Source of the DNA: Thermoleophilia bacterium
Lineage (GTDB): Bacteria; Actinomycetota; Thermoleophilia; Gaiellales; SKUG01
Direction of reading: 5' to 3'
Assembly (NCBI GenBank): GCA_025964455.1
Contig: JAOPYU010000311.1
Location: forward strand, 1-13,766
Length of the DNA: 13,766 nt
Under the pieces are notes generated by a model that ran no database searches, was not told the origin of the DNA, and saw only the letters and a program-made list of their open reading frames with translations. Position numbers and translations under genes: made by a program. Position 1 is the stretch's first letter; each line of letters starts with the position of its first letter. Below are positions 1-4,764 of this stretch, piece after piece.

Positions 1-1
1 A

Positions 2-292
2 ACCACCGTCCGCGTGCTGGAGCTGCTGCTCGCCTTCGTCGCGCTCAGTGTCGGCGTGGCTGCATACGTCGCCGTTGATCTCGGCGCGGGACCGCTGGAA
101 GCTGCGGCGCTGTCCATGGAGCCTCAGCTGAGCTTCGGTGTCGCCTATACGGTCCTGCAGCTCGCGGGAGCTGTCTCCGGGTGGTCCATGGGCGCCGATG
201 TCGGAGTTGGCACCGTGCTCGTCGTGCTGCTCGTCGGCCCCGTCGTGGATCGCCTCGTCCCGCTGTTCAGGCCGGGTACCAGCGGAGCATGA
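2..292 (+). CDS. YczE/YyaS/YitT-type integral membrane protein, 3' end only
   Basis: The frame is open from base 2 with no stop, so this is the C-terminal part (about 96 residues) of a gene that begins outside the window. A GTG at 14 could be read as a start, but there is no ribosome-binding site room before it and the family is about twice as long. The peptide holds three hydrophobic segments. The motif DLGAGPLEAA follows the first segment, and GVGTVLVVLLVGPVVD spans the last one. The repeated pattern LGxGPxxA and GxGTxxxxLLxGPxxD is what I associate with YczE/YitT-type membrane proteins, whose substrate is not established. It ends 22 bp from the stop of the convergent CarD-like gene, and I see no terminator hairpin in between. 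The family call is by motif memory only; function unknown. Confidence 0.65.
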   Translation, partial: TTVRVLELLLAFVALSVGVAAYVAVDLGAGPLEAAALSMEPQLSFGVAYTVLQLAGAVSGWSMGADVGVGTVLVVLLVGPVVDRLVPLFRPGTSGA

Positions 293-314
293 AGTGTGGC
301 GGACCCGTCGACCG

Positions 315-794
315 CTAGGCCGGCTCGATGCCGAGTGACGAGTCGAGCAGCGCTTCGGCTTCGTCGATCGGGATGCTGCGGACGAGCGCGATCTCGGTGG
401 CGAGGATGCGACGCGCCGTCTCGAGCACCTTGCGCTCCGGCGCCGTGAGCTTGGCGCCGTCCCGCTGGCGCGCGGCGTAGTCGCGGATCGTCGCGGCGAG
501 GCGGACCGGATCGCCGGACCGCTCCACGTCTGCCGCAGCGCGCGTGCGGAGCTGCGCCGTCTCCTTGAGCTCCTCGGCCTCGTCGGTGAGGCCGGCCAGC
601 AGCGCATCGATCTGCTCGGAGGTGATCGCCGGGCGCACGCCGCGCTCGGCGGCTGCCGAATCGGGCACCGACAACGTCAGGTTGTTGTGGGCGATCCTGA
701 TCGTCAGCATCCGCTGCCCGTCCGATTCGGGCGACTCCACGACGACACCCGCGCCGTGGGGTGGATAGACGACTGTGTCTCCGACTTCGAACAT
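315..794 (-). CDS. CarD-like RNA polymerase-binding transcription regulator, divergent
   Basis: 159 residues, the normal CarD length. Residues 1-55 begin FEVGDTVVYPPHGAGVV, the signature of the CarD N-terminal (Tudor-like, RNA polymerase beta-lobe binding) domain. Residues about 60-155 are the all-helical DNA-contacting domain, with the conserved stretch LTAPERKVLETARRIL. CarD/CdnL proteins bind initiating RNA polymerase and stabilise the open complex. The start is supported by AGAGGAG (804-810 on the reverse strand) 9 nt upstream. The protein contains no tryptophan at all. In an ungapped alignment with M. tuberculosis CarD (recalled from memory), the minor-groove wedge Trp85 falls on Ala80, and the RNA polymerase-contact Arg47 falls on Ser42. 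It is therefore probably a paralogue with altered DNA contact, not the housekeeping CarD. It is divergent from the coiled-coil gene at 924. Confidence 0.85.
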   Translation of the reverse strand: MFEVGDTVVYPPHGAGVVVESPESDGQRMLTIRIAHNNLTLSVPDSAAAERGVRPAITSEQIDALLAGLTDEAEELKETAQLRTRAAADVERSGDPVRLAATIRDYAARQRDGAKLTAPERKVLETARRILATEIALVRSIPIDEAEALLDSSLGIEPA

Positions 795-823
795 GGACGT
801 GGGCTCCTCTGGCAGGGACGTCG

Positions 824-829
824 ATCCTA
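824..829 (-). promoter_or_regulatory. Possible -10 box for the CarD-like gene
   Basis: TAGGAT on the reverse strand fits the actinobacterial -10 form TANNNT. It lies about 30 nt upstream of the CarD-like start, leaving room for a short leader that includes the AGAGGAG ribosome-binding site. No convincing -35 is visible. On the opposite strand, TACTGT at 861-866 could serve the divergent coiled-coil gene in the same way. Both are inferred from sequence form alone. Confidence 0.3.
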
Positions 830-923
830 TGCCACCCGTACCCCGCGCGGCGTGTGCGCCTACTGTTTATCGCACGCCCCCGCGGACACCTGCTGGATGC
901 ACCTGCAACGAGGGAGGTTCACG

Positions 924-1289
924 ATGGAGACCCGAGACATCATCCTGCTGGTCGTCGCCGTGGTCGTGGCGCTGGTCATCATCGCCCTCGTGGCGCAAGC
1001 GATGCGCAAGCGGAAGCACGTCAAGCACCTCGAACAGGAAGCGGTCACCCGTCGCGAGGCTGCATCCGACCGGATTGCCGAATCCAAGGCGATCCAAGAG
1101 GACGCGGAAGAGGAGCGGAGGCGAGCAGCCGAGGCAGCTGCGGAGGCCGAGCGCCTCCAGGCCGAGGCGGATGCCCGGGCCGAAGCAGCGCTCGAGCACG
1201 AGGCCAACGCATCGGTCGTGCGTGACGAGGCTGCGGAGGAGATCCGCGAGGCCAAGGTGGCCGAGGCGGAGCTGCAGGAGCGCCGCTAG
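924..1289 (+). CDS. Small single-pass membrane protein with long coiled coil
   Basis: 121 residues. The ATG at 924 was chosen because AGGGAGG (911-917) lies 6 nt upstream. The frame is open further upstream, but that part overlaps the promoter and CarD start region and has no ribosome-binding site. Residues 6-25 are one strongly hydrophobic helix, followed by the basic stretch RKRKHVK (28-34), which suggests the N-terminus faces out and the rest is cytoplasmic. Residues 35-121 are almost purely Ala/Glu/Arg/Gln with heptad-like spacing, hence a long coiled coil. The layout recalls ATP-synthase b-type or YtxH-like anchors, but I recognise no family and assign no function. The TAG stop lies inside the GCTAGC target duplication of the adjacent IS, so the protein was not changed by the insertion, although its natural 3' flank is now 1.1 kb away. 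Confidence 0.7.
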   Translation: METRDIILLVVAVVVALVIIALVAQAMRKRKHVKHLEQEAVTRREAASDRIAESKAIQEDAEEERRRAAEAAAEAERLQAEADARAEAALEHEANASVVRDEAAEEIREAKVAEAELQERR

Positions 1290-1290
1290 C
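1285..1290. repeat. Target-site duplication GCTAGC, left copy
   Basis: GCTAGC at 1285-1290 is repeated exactly at 2399-2404 and brackets the IS. It fits NCTAGN, the 6-bp target known for IS481 itself. This copy carries the TAG stop of the coiled-coil gene (1287-1289, +) and the TAG stop of the transposase (1286-1288, -). Confidence 0.92.
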
Positions 1291-2245
1291 TGTAGTGCCC
1301 ACGCACGTTGTTGACGGCTGCGAGGTCTGAGGCCGCGCGTTGCCAGGGGGTGCTTTTGCAGCTCGTATGGTAGCGGCGGGTGTTGTAGTGGTCGAGGTAC
1401 TTGGGCAACGCCGCGCATCGCGCGGCGTTGCCGTCGTAGGAGCCGGCGTAGGCCCATTCACGTTGGAGGGTCTGGATGAGCCGCTCGGCTTTACCGTTGG
1501 TCTGCGGGCGGTACGGGCGCGTGTACCGGGCTTCGATCCCGCCGCAGCGCTGAAGTGCTTCGCGCCAACGCTTCTTGTATTGGGTGCCGTTGTCAGTCAT
1601 CGCGCGTTCGATGCGAATCCCGTTGCGGGCGAACCACTGGACACTCTGCTCGAACGCTGCGACACAGGAATCGGTGGTCTCATCCGGCATGACCACGGCG
1701 TGGGCCAGCCTGGTGCGGTCGTCGATCACCACCTGAATGAAGTCCCAGCCGCGGCCCGAGGTCGATGTCTTGTTCTGGCTGCGCTTGTCGCCGGTGATGC
1801 GGTGTCCCGGAACTGATCCGATCCGTCCGAGCTTTTTCACGTCCACATGCACGAGCTCACCCGGACGCTCGCGCTCGTACCGCACGACCGGCGCCCGCTC
1901 CGGTCGTGGTGGCCGGCTCACGCCGGCCCTGACAAGGATCTTGTGGATCGTGGAGCTCGCGATCCCCAGGTGACCTTCAAGCATCGCCGGCCCAAGTCCC
2001 AGTTCGCGACGGGCCTCGAGCACGACTTGCTCGATCACAGCCGGCGATCGTCGTGGCATGCGATGCGGTCGGCTCGATCTGTCCTGCATCGATTCGCCCA
2101 CGGCGAACCGGTCACACCATCGGCGTGCCGTCTCGTGTGAGACTCCGAATCGAGCGCCGATCTGGCGCAGCGAAAGCCCCCCTGCGCGCAACATTCCCAT
2201 CTCGGTTCGCGTCACGGGCGTGGTTCGCGCATTACGATGCGACAT
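1286..2245 (-). CDS. IS481-family DDE transposase
   Basis: 319 residues, intact. The ATG at 2245 (MSHRNARTTP, typical of IS481 transposases) is preferred over the in-frame upstream start at 2344 because AGAAGGA (2251-2257) lies 5 nt before it and the upstream codons fall in a hairpin. Residues 14-50 form a helix-turn-helix (LSLRQIGARFGVSHETARRW), with a second helical DNA-binding part to about residue 115. The RNase H-like core carries D135 (LVHVDVK), D218 (AMTDNG) and E254 (NGKAERL), with exactly 35 residues between the last two, the D(35)E pattern of this family. The PYRPQTNGKAER motif is also typical. It catalyses cut or copy-out and integration of the element. The stop codon is not in the IS: it is the TAG of the target duplication, and the last Ser codon is part IS and part target. 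Confidence 0.95.
   Translation of the reverse strand: MSHRNARTTPVTRTEMGMLRAGGLSLRQIGARFGVSHETARRWCDRFAVGESMQDRSSRPHRMPRRSPAVIEQVVLEARRELGLGPAMLEGHLGIASSTIHKILVRAGVSRPPRPERAPVVRYERERPGELVHVDVKKLGRIGSVPGHRITGDKRSQNKTSTSGRGWDFIQVVIDDRTRLAHAVVMPDETTDSCVAAFEQSVQWFARNGIRIERAMTDNGTQYKKRWREALQRCGGIEARYTRPYRPQTNGKAERLIQTLQREWAYAGSYDGNAARCAALPKYLDHYNTRRYHTSCKSTPWQRAASDLAAVNNVRGHYS
1291..1322 (+). repeat. IS left terminal inverted repeat
   Basis: It begins TGTAGTGCCCACGCACGTTG. Against the reverse complement of the right end, 22 of the first 26 bases match. The shared cores are TGCCCAC and GTTGTTGACG, and CTGCG matches after a one-base gap. The 3' end of the transposase gene reads straight through this repeat. 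Confidence 0.88.
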
Positions 2246-2308
2246 GAAGGTCCTTCTGGTTGTGGTTGGTGTCTTAAGCACCTCCAATCCAACCAGTGGG
2301 GCCTTCAT
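2244..2308 (-). promoter_or_regulatory. Hairpin that would enclose the transposase ribosome-binding site and start
   Basis: In a reverse-strand transcript, ATGAAGG (2308-2302) pairs with CCTTCAT (2250-2244), and CTGGTTG (2262-2256 region) pairs with CAACCAG (2296-2290 region). A GGTG/CACC tip is also possible. The start codon at 2245-2243 lies in the outer arm and the AGAAGGA site (2251-2257) in the internal loop. A transcript entering from upstream could fold this way and hide the start. This is seen by eye; no folding energy was computed. Confidence 0.55.
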
Positions 2309-2311
2309 CTT

Positions 2312-2356
2312 GTTGCAGGGGCCGCAGACCGCTCCGCGGTCCACGGCCCCTGCAAC
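2312..2356. promoter_or_regulatory. Long perfect stem-loop in the IS leader (terminator or insulator-like)
   Basis: GTTGCAGGGGCCG (2312-2324) is the exact reverse complement of 2344-2356, giving 13 bp. After a CA/CA internal loop, GACCGC (2327-2332) pairs with GCGGTC (2336-2341) around a TCC loop. It lies between the right inverted repeat and the transposase start. There is no T-run on either side, so an intrinsic terminator in the E. coli sense is not shown. Its place suggests it blocks transcription or translation entering from the upstream exonuclease gene. Confidence 0.6.
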
Positions 2357-2367
2357 GACAATGCTCC

Positions 2368-2398
2368 CGCAGCGTCAACAACCTGTGTGGGCAATAAA
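2368..2398 (-). repeat. IS right terminal inverted repeat
   Basis: Read inward from 2398 it begins TTTATTGCCCACACAGGTTG and continues TTGACG then CTGCG. It matches the left end with four mismatches in 26 positions and one gap. Two of the mismatches are at positions 2 and 5 of the tip. Confidence 0.88.
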
Positions 2399-2404
2399 GC
2401 TAGC
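2399..2404. repeat. Target-site duplication GCTAGC, right copy
   Basis: Identical to 1285-1290. This copy carries the TAG stop (2400-2402 on the reverse strand) of the exonuclease gene. Confidence 0.92.
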
Positions 2405-3329
2405 CGAGCGCCGCGACCGCCCGCTTCGCCGAGTCGCCCAGGCCCCACGTCCCAGCGAGCTGCTCGAACGCGATGCGGTCGGCCGCGTCGATGCCGCGCT
2501 GCGCCTCGAACGCTGGGAGCTCCAGCGTCCGGACGACGTCGACCACTCGCGGCGCTCGGGACAGGTAGTTGGCGGCCTCGATGATCTTTCGCCGCACCGC
2601 CGGGCGCAGCTCGGAGGCGGGATCCGCCGTGGCGGCCACGATGCCGGCAAGGTCGCCGTGGCGCTGCAGCAGGTCGACTGCGGTCTTCTCGCCGACGCCC
2701 GCGACGCCGGGCAGCCCGTCGGACGGGTCGCCGCGCAGCACCGCGAAGTCAGCGTACTGCGCCGCACCGATGCCGTAGTTCTCGCGGAGCCACGTGTCAG
2801 TGACGTACTCGAGCTTGCTCATGCCGCGGCCGGTGTAGACCACGCGGACGTGGCGCTCGTCGTCGACCACCTGGAACAGGTCGCGGTCGCTCGTGACCAC
2901 ATCGACCGGGCCGGTCGCCGTCGCGGTGAGCGTGCCGATCACGTCGTCGGCCTCGTGCTCTGGCGCCCCCACGACCGGGATGCCGAGCAGCGGCAGCGCC
3001 TCGGCGATGATCGCCACCTGCGGCGACAGCAGGTCGGGGACCTCCTCGGCATCGACGGTGCCGGCCTCGCCGCTGGGCTCCGAGACGCGGTGCGCCTTGT
3101 AGCTGGGCACCAGGTCGACGCGCCACTGCGGGCGCCAGTCGTCGTCCCAGCAGGCGACGATCCCGGAGGGGTCGAGGTCGGTCGCAAGCCGCGCGATCAT
3201 GTCGAGCATCCCGCGAACCGCGTTCACGGACGTGCCGTCCGGCGCCCGCATCGAATCGGGGAGCGCGTAGAACGCGCGGAAGTACATCGCCGCGGCATCC
3301 AGCAACATGAGGGGGCGGGCGGGGGTCAT
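2400..3329 (-). CDS. Stand-alone 5'-3' exonuclease (FEN-type, PolA N-domain-like)
   Basis: 309 residues, the size of the 5' nuclease domain of DNA polymerase I without a polymerase part. The metal-binding acidic residues of the PIN-like fold are in order: D11 (LMLLDAAAMYFRAFYALP), E126/D128/D129 (EHEADDVIGTL), D148/D150 (VVTSDRDLFQVV) and D201/D204 (LRGDPSDGLPG). The helix-3-turn-helix DNA clamp follows at 206-217 (LPGVAGVGEKTA). PSYKAHR (75-81) matches the helical arch entry motif. Expected role: removal of 5' flaps and RNA primers or other structure-specific 5' cleavage in DNA repair and replication. The start ATG overlaps the TGA of the upstream DsbA-like gene (ATGA, 3326-3329), so translation is probably coupled. 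Its TAG stop lies in the IS target duplication; before insertion it overlapped the stop of the facing coiled-coil gene. Confidence 0.92.
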   Translation of the reverse strand: MTPARPLMLLDAAAMYFRAFYALPDSMRAPDGTSVNAVRGMLDMIARLATDLDPSGIVACWDDDWRPQWRVDLVPSYKAHRVSEPSGEAGTVDAEEVPDLLSPQVAIIAEALPLLGIPVVGAPEHEADDVIGTLTATATGPVDVVTSDRDLFQVVDDERHVRVVYTGRGMSKLEYVTDTWLRENYGIGAAQYADFAVLRGDPSDGLPGVAGVGEKTAVDLLQRHGDLAGIVAATADPASELRPAVRRKIIEAANYLSRAPRVVDVVRTLELPAFEAQRGIDAADRIAFEQLAGTWGLGDSAKRAVAALG

Positions 3330-4216
3330 GCGCGCGTCCAGACTGCGCCGTCGCCCATGCGGACACGCCGCGCGCGGCCGGCATCCGTCAGGTCGATCAG
3401 CTCGCGCTCCGCGCGTTCAGCATCCGGGGCGTCGTTGCCGACGGCCATCGCCGCCGCGACCTCGGCCGTCGAGATCCACGGGCCGTGCCGGCTGTCGGCG
3501 AACGCATCGAGCACCTCAGCTGCCGTCTCCGCCGGCGACCGGCGCGTCAGCGACGGATCCAGGTTGGCGATGAGCACGTCATACGCCTCGACCGGCTGGA
3601 ACCCGGTCGCCTCGAGGCGACGGTCACCGAGCTCGAAGATCACGCTCGGAGCCGTGTAGCGCTCGGCGCCGTCGGTCGTGGCGGTCTTGCCCTGCAGTGC
3701 GCCCGGTCCACCAGCAGCCGTTCGGCTCGCAGCGCGGTCAGCTTCGTACGCCGAGATGACGTCGGCCTCCTCGATTCGCTCGACCAGCCCCTGCGCCTCG
3801 GGACCGTCCATGCGCGCGATCGCATCACGCAGCGCGTCGGGGTCCTCGAGCACCATCGCGGTCGTGAAGTAGGCCAGCTGGATCGCCCGCAGCACCCGCC
3901 ACTCGCTGCCCGGGTCGTCGAGGCGCGCCGCGACGATCGCCCGGCAGGCCGGGGAGGTCGCCGACAGTCGCGCTCGCGGCTCCGCGTTGAGCGGCATCCC
4001 GTACCGTCGGAACCGCAGCATGCCGTCTGCGTTCGACCGCGTCGTGTAGCCGCGGTCGTAGTACTGCTGCGCGGTCTCGGTGAGCCCGATCAGCACGAGC
4101 CTCCAGTCGAGCTGCTCACCGTAGCGCCACTCGAGGGCGCGCAGCGCGGGAATCGCCGAGTACCCCCAGGGGCAGCCCGGATCATTGAAGAGGGTTGCGG
4201 AAATTCGAGCGGTCAT
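3326..4216 (-). CDS. DsbA/FrnE-like thioredoxin-fold protein with winged-helix-like C-terminus
   Basis: 296 residues from the ATG at 4216; a GTG three codons earlier (4225) is the alternative. I prefer 4216 because TAGCGT (4224-4229, reverse) lies 7 nt before it, a spacing that fits a leaderless promoter, and no ribosome-binding site serves either start. Residues 4-22 (ISATLFNDPGCPWGYSAIP) are the first strand and active-site helix of the DsbA fold. The site is C15-P-W-G, so the second cysteine of a CxxC pair is absent. A helical insertion domain follows (about 60-165), then the cis-proline loop TAPS with Pro190. Residues about 228-296 are not part of a usual DsbA domain. They read as helices plus a short hairpin (ISTAEVAAAM, ERELIDLTDAGRARRVR, DGAVWTR), like a winged helix. 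With one cysteine and no signal peptide it is likely a cytoplasmic isomerase-, transferase- or reductase-type member. Substrate unknown. Confidence 0.8.
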   Translation of the reverse strand: MTARISATLFNDPGCPWGYSAIPALRALEWRYGEQLDWRLVLIGLTETAQQYYDRGYTTRSNADGMLRFRRYGMPLNAEPRARLSATSPACRAIVAARLDDPGSEWRVLRAIQLAYFTTAMVLEDPDALRDAIARMDGPEAQGLVERIEEADVISAYEADRAASRTAAGGPGALQGKTATTDGAERYTAPSVIFELGDRRLEATGFQPVEAYDVLIANLDPSLTRRSPAETAAEVLDAFADSRHGPWISTAEVAAAMAVGNDAPDAERAERELIDLTDAGRARRVRMGDGAVWTRA

Positions 4217-4223
4217 GGTCGCC

Positions 4224-4229
4224 ACGCTA
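4224..4229 (-). promoter_or_regulatory. Possible leaderless -10 box for the DsbA-like gene
   Basis: TAGCGT on the reverse strand ends 7 nt before the ATG at 4216. It fits TANNNT, and no Shine-Dalgarno sequence is seen. It shares the 46-bp divergent gap with the box at 4251-4256. Confidence 0.3.
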
Positions 4230-4250
4230 CACGCTCACCCGGCAAGCGGG

Positions 4251-4256
4251 TATGAC
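4251..4256 (+). promoter_or_regulatory. Possible leaderless -10 box for the DUF6328 gene
   Basis: TATGAC ends 6 nt before the ATG at 4263. Only the first two bases of TANNNT are met in strict form (the last base is C). There is no ribosome-binding site between it and the start. Confidence 0.3.
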
Positions 4257-4262
4257 CGCTGC

Positions 4263-4760
4263 ATGGAGCTGCACGGACAAGACGCGCCACTCGACGGCGA
4301 GGACCAGAAGGAACGGCTCGACCGCGAGCTCAGCGAGCTGCTCGAGGAGATCCGCGTCGCCCTGCCCGGGGTGCAGATGCTGTTCGCCTTCCTGCTCGCC
4401 GTCCCGTTCCAGTCGCGTTGGACCCACGTGACCGAGCCCCAGCGTGACGTGTACTTCGCAGCGCTGTGCCTGACCCTGTTCGCCACCGTCATGCTCATCG
4501 CGCCATCGGCGTATCACCGAACCAACTTCCGCGCCTACGACAAGCGCCGATTGATCGTCATCGCGAGCAGGCTCGCCCTCGCAGGCATCGCATCGCTCGC
4601 CGCGGCGATGACCGGGGTCATCTACGTGATCGGCGAGCAGCTGTTCGGGACGCCGCAGGCACTCGCCTTCAGCGCCCTCGCTGCGCTGCTGTTCGTGGCG
4701 ATGTGGGGTGCGCTGCCCCTGCGCGATCGCCTGCGGATGCAGCGCGCCCAGTTGAGCTGA
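4263..4760 (+). CDS. DUF6328 family membrane protein
   Basis: 165 residues from the ATG at 4263. The frame is open upstream, but that part lies within the divergent DsbA-like gene. Residues 1-30 are charged (EDQKERLDRELSELLEEIRV). Then come LPGVQMLFAFLLAVPFQSRW (about 34-53), LCLTLFATVMLIAPSAYHR (73-91), a third segment about 102-125 (LALAGIASLAAAMTGVIYVI) and a fourth about 132-150, giving four probable transmembrane helices with a short cytoplasmic tail. The LLEEIRVALPGVQMLFAFLLAVPF and LIAPSAYHR motifs match what I know of DUF6328 in Actinomycetota. No biochemical role is known. It ends 4 bp from the convergent M20 peptidase stop. Both stops lie in the perfect palindrome CTGATCGATCAG (4757-4768). 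Confidence 0.82.
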   Translation: MELHGQDAPLDGEDQKERLDRELSELLEEIRVALPGVQMLFAFLLAVPFQSRWTHVTEPQRDVYFAALCLTLFATVMLIAPSAYHRTNFRAYDKRRLIVIASRLALAGIASLAAAMTGVIYVIGEQLFGTPQALAFSALAALLFVAMWGALPLRDRLRMQRAQLS

Positions 4761-4764
4761 TCGA

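Larger units (their letters stand above)
1291..2398 (-). mobile_element. IS481-family insertion sequence, complete (1108 bp)
   Basis: The element has a single DDE transposase gene on the reverse strand, imperfect terminal inverted repeats at 1291-1322 and 2368-2398, and a perfect GCTAGC duplication on both flanks. Size, gene content, ends and target all fit the IS481 family. The transposase frame is intact with a full catalytic triad. The left tip reads TGTAGTG while the right tip (inward) reads TTTATTG, so the right end departs from the usual TG terminus and may be less active. The 150-bp leader between the right repeat and the transposase holds two hairpins described separately. Because both flanking genes keep their stops, the insertion is silent at the protein level. 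An intact triad and a perfect duplication suggest a fairly recent arrival. Confidence 0.93.

Noticed and set aside
2246..2344. Upstream start for the transposase, adding 33 residues
   Set aside because: It would start within the strong stem-loop, has no ribosome-binding site, and IS481 transposases typically begin MSHRNAR as seen from 2245.
2058..3659. Long open frame on + across the transposase leader, the exonuclease and the DsbA-like gene
   Set aside because: Its translation is rich in Arg/His/Asp/Val with no recognisable motif, and it runs across an IS boundary and two genes with clear active-site motifs on the other strand. It is a GC-skew shadow.
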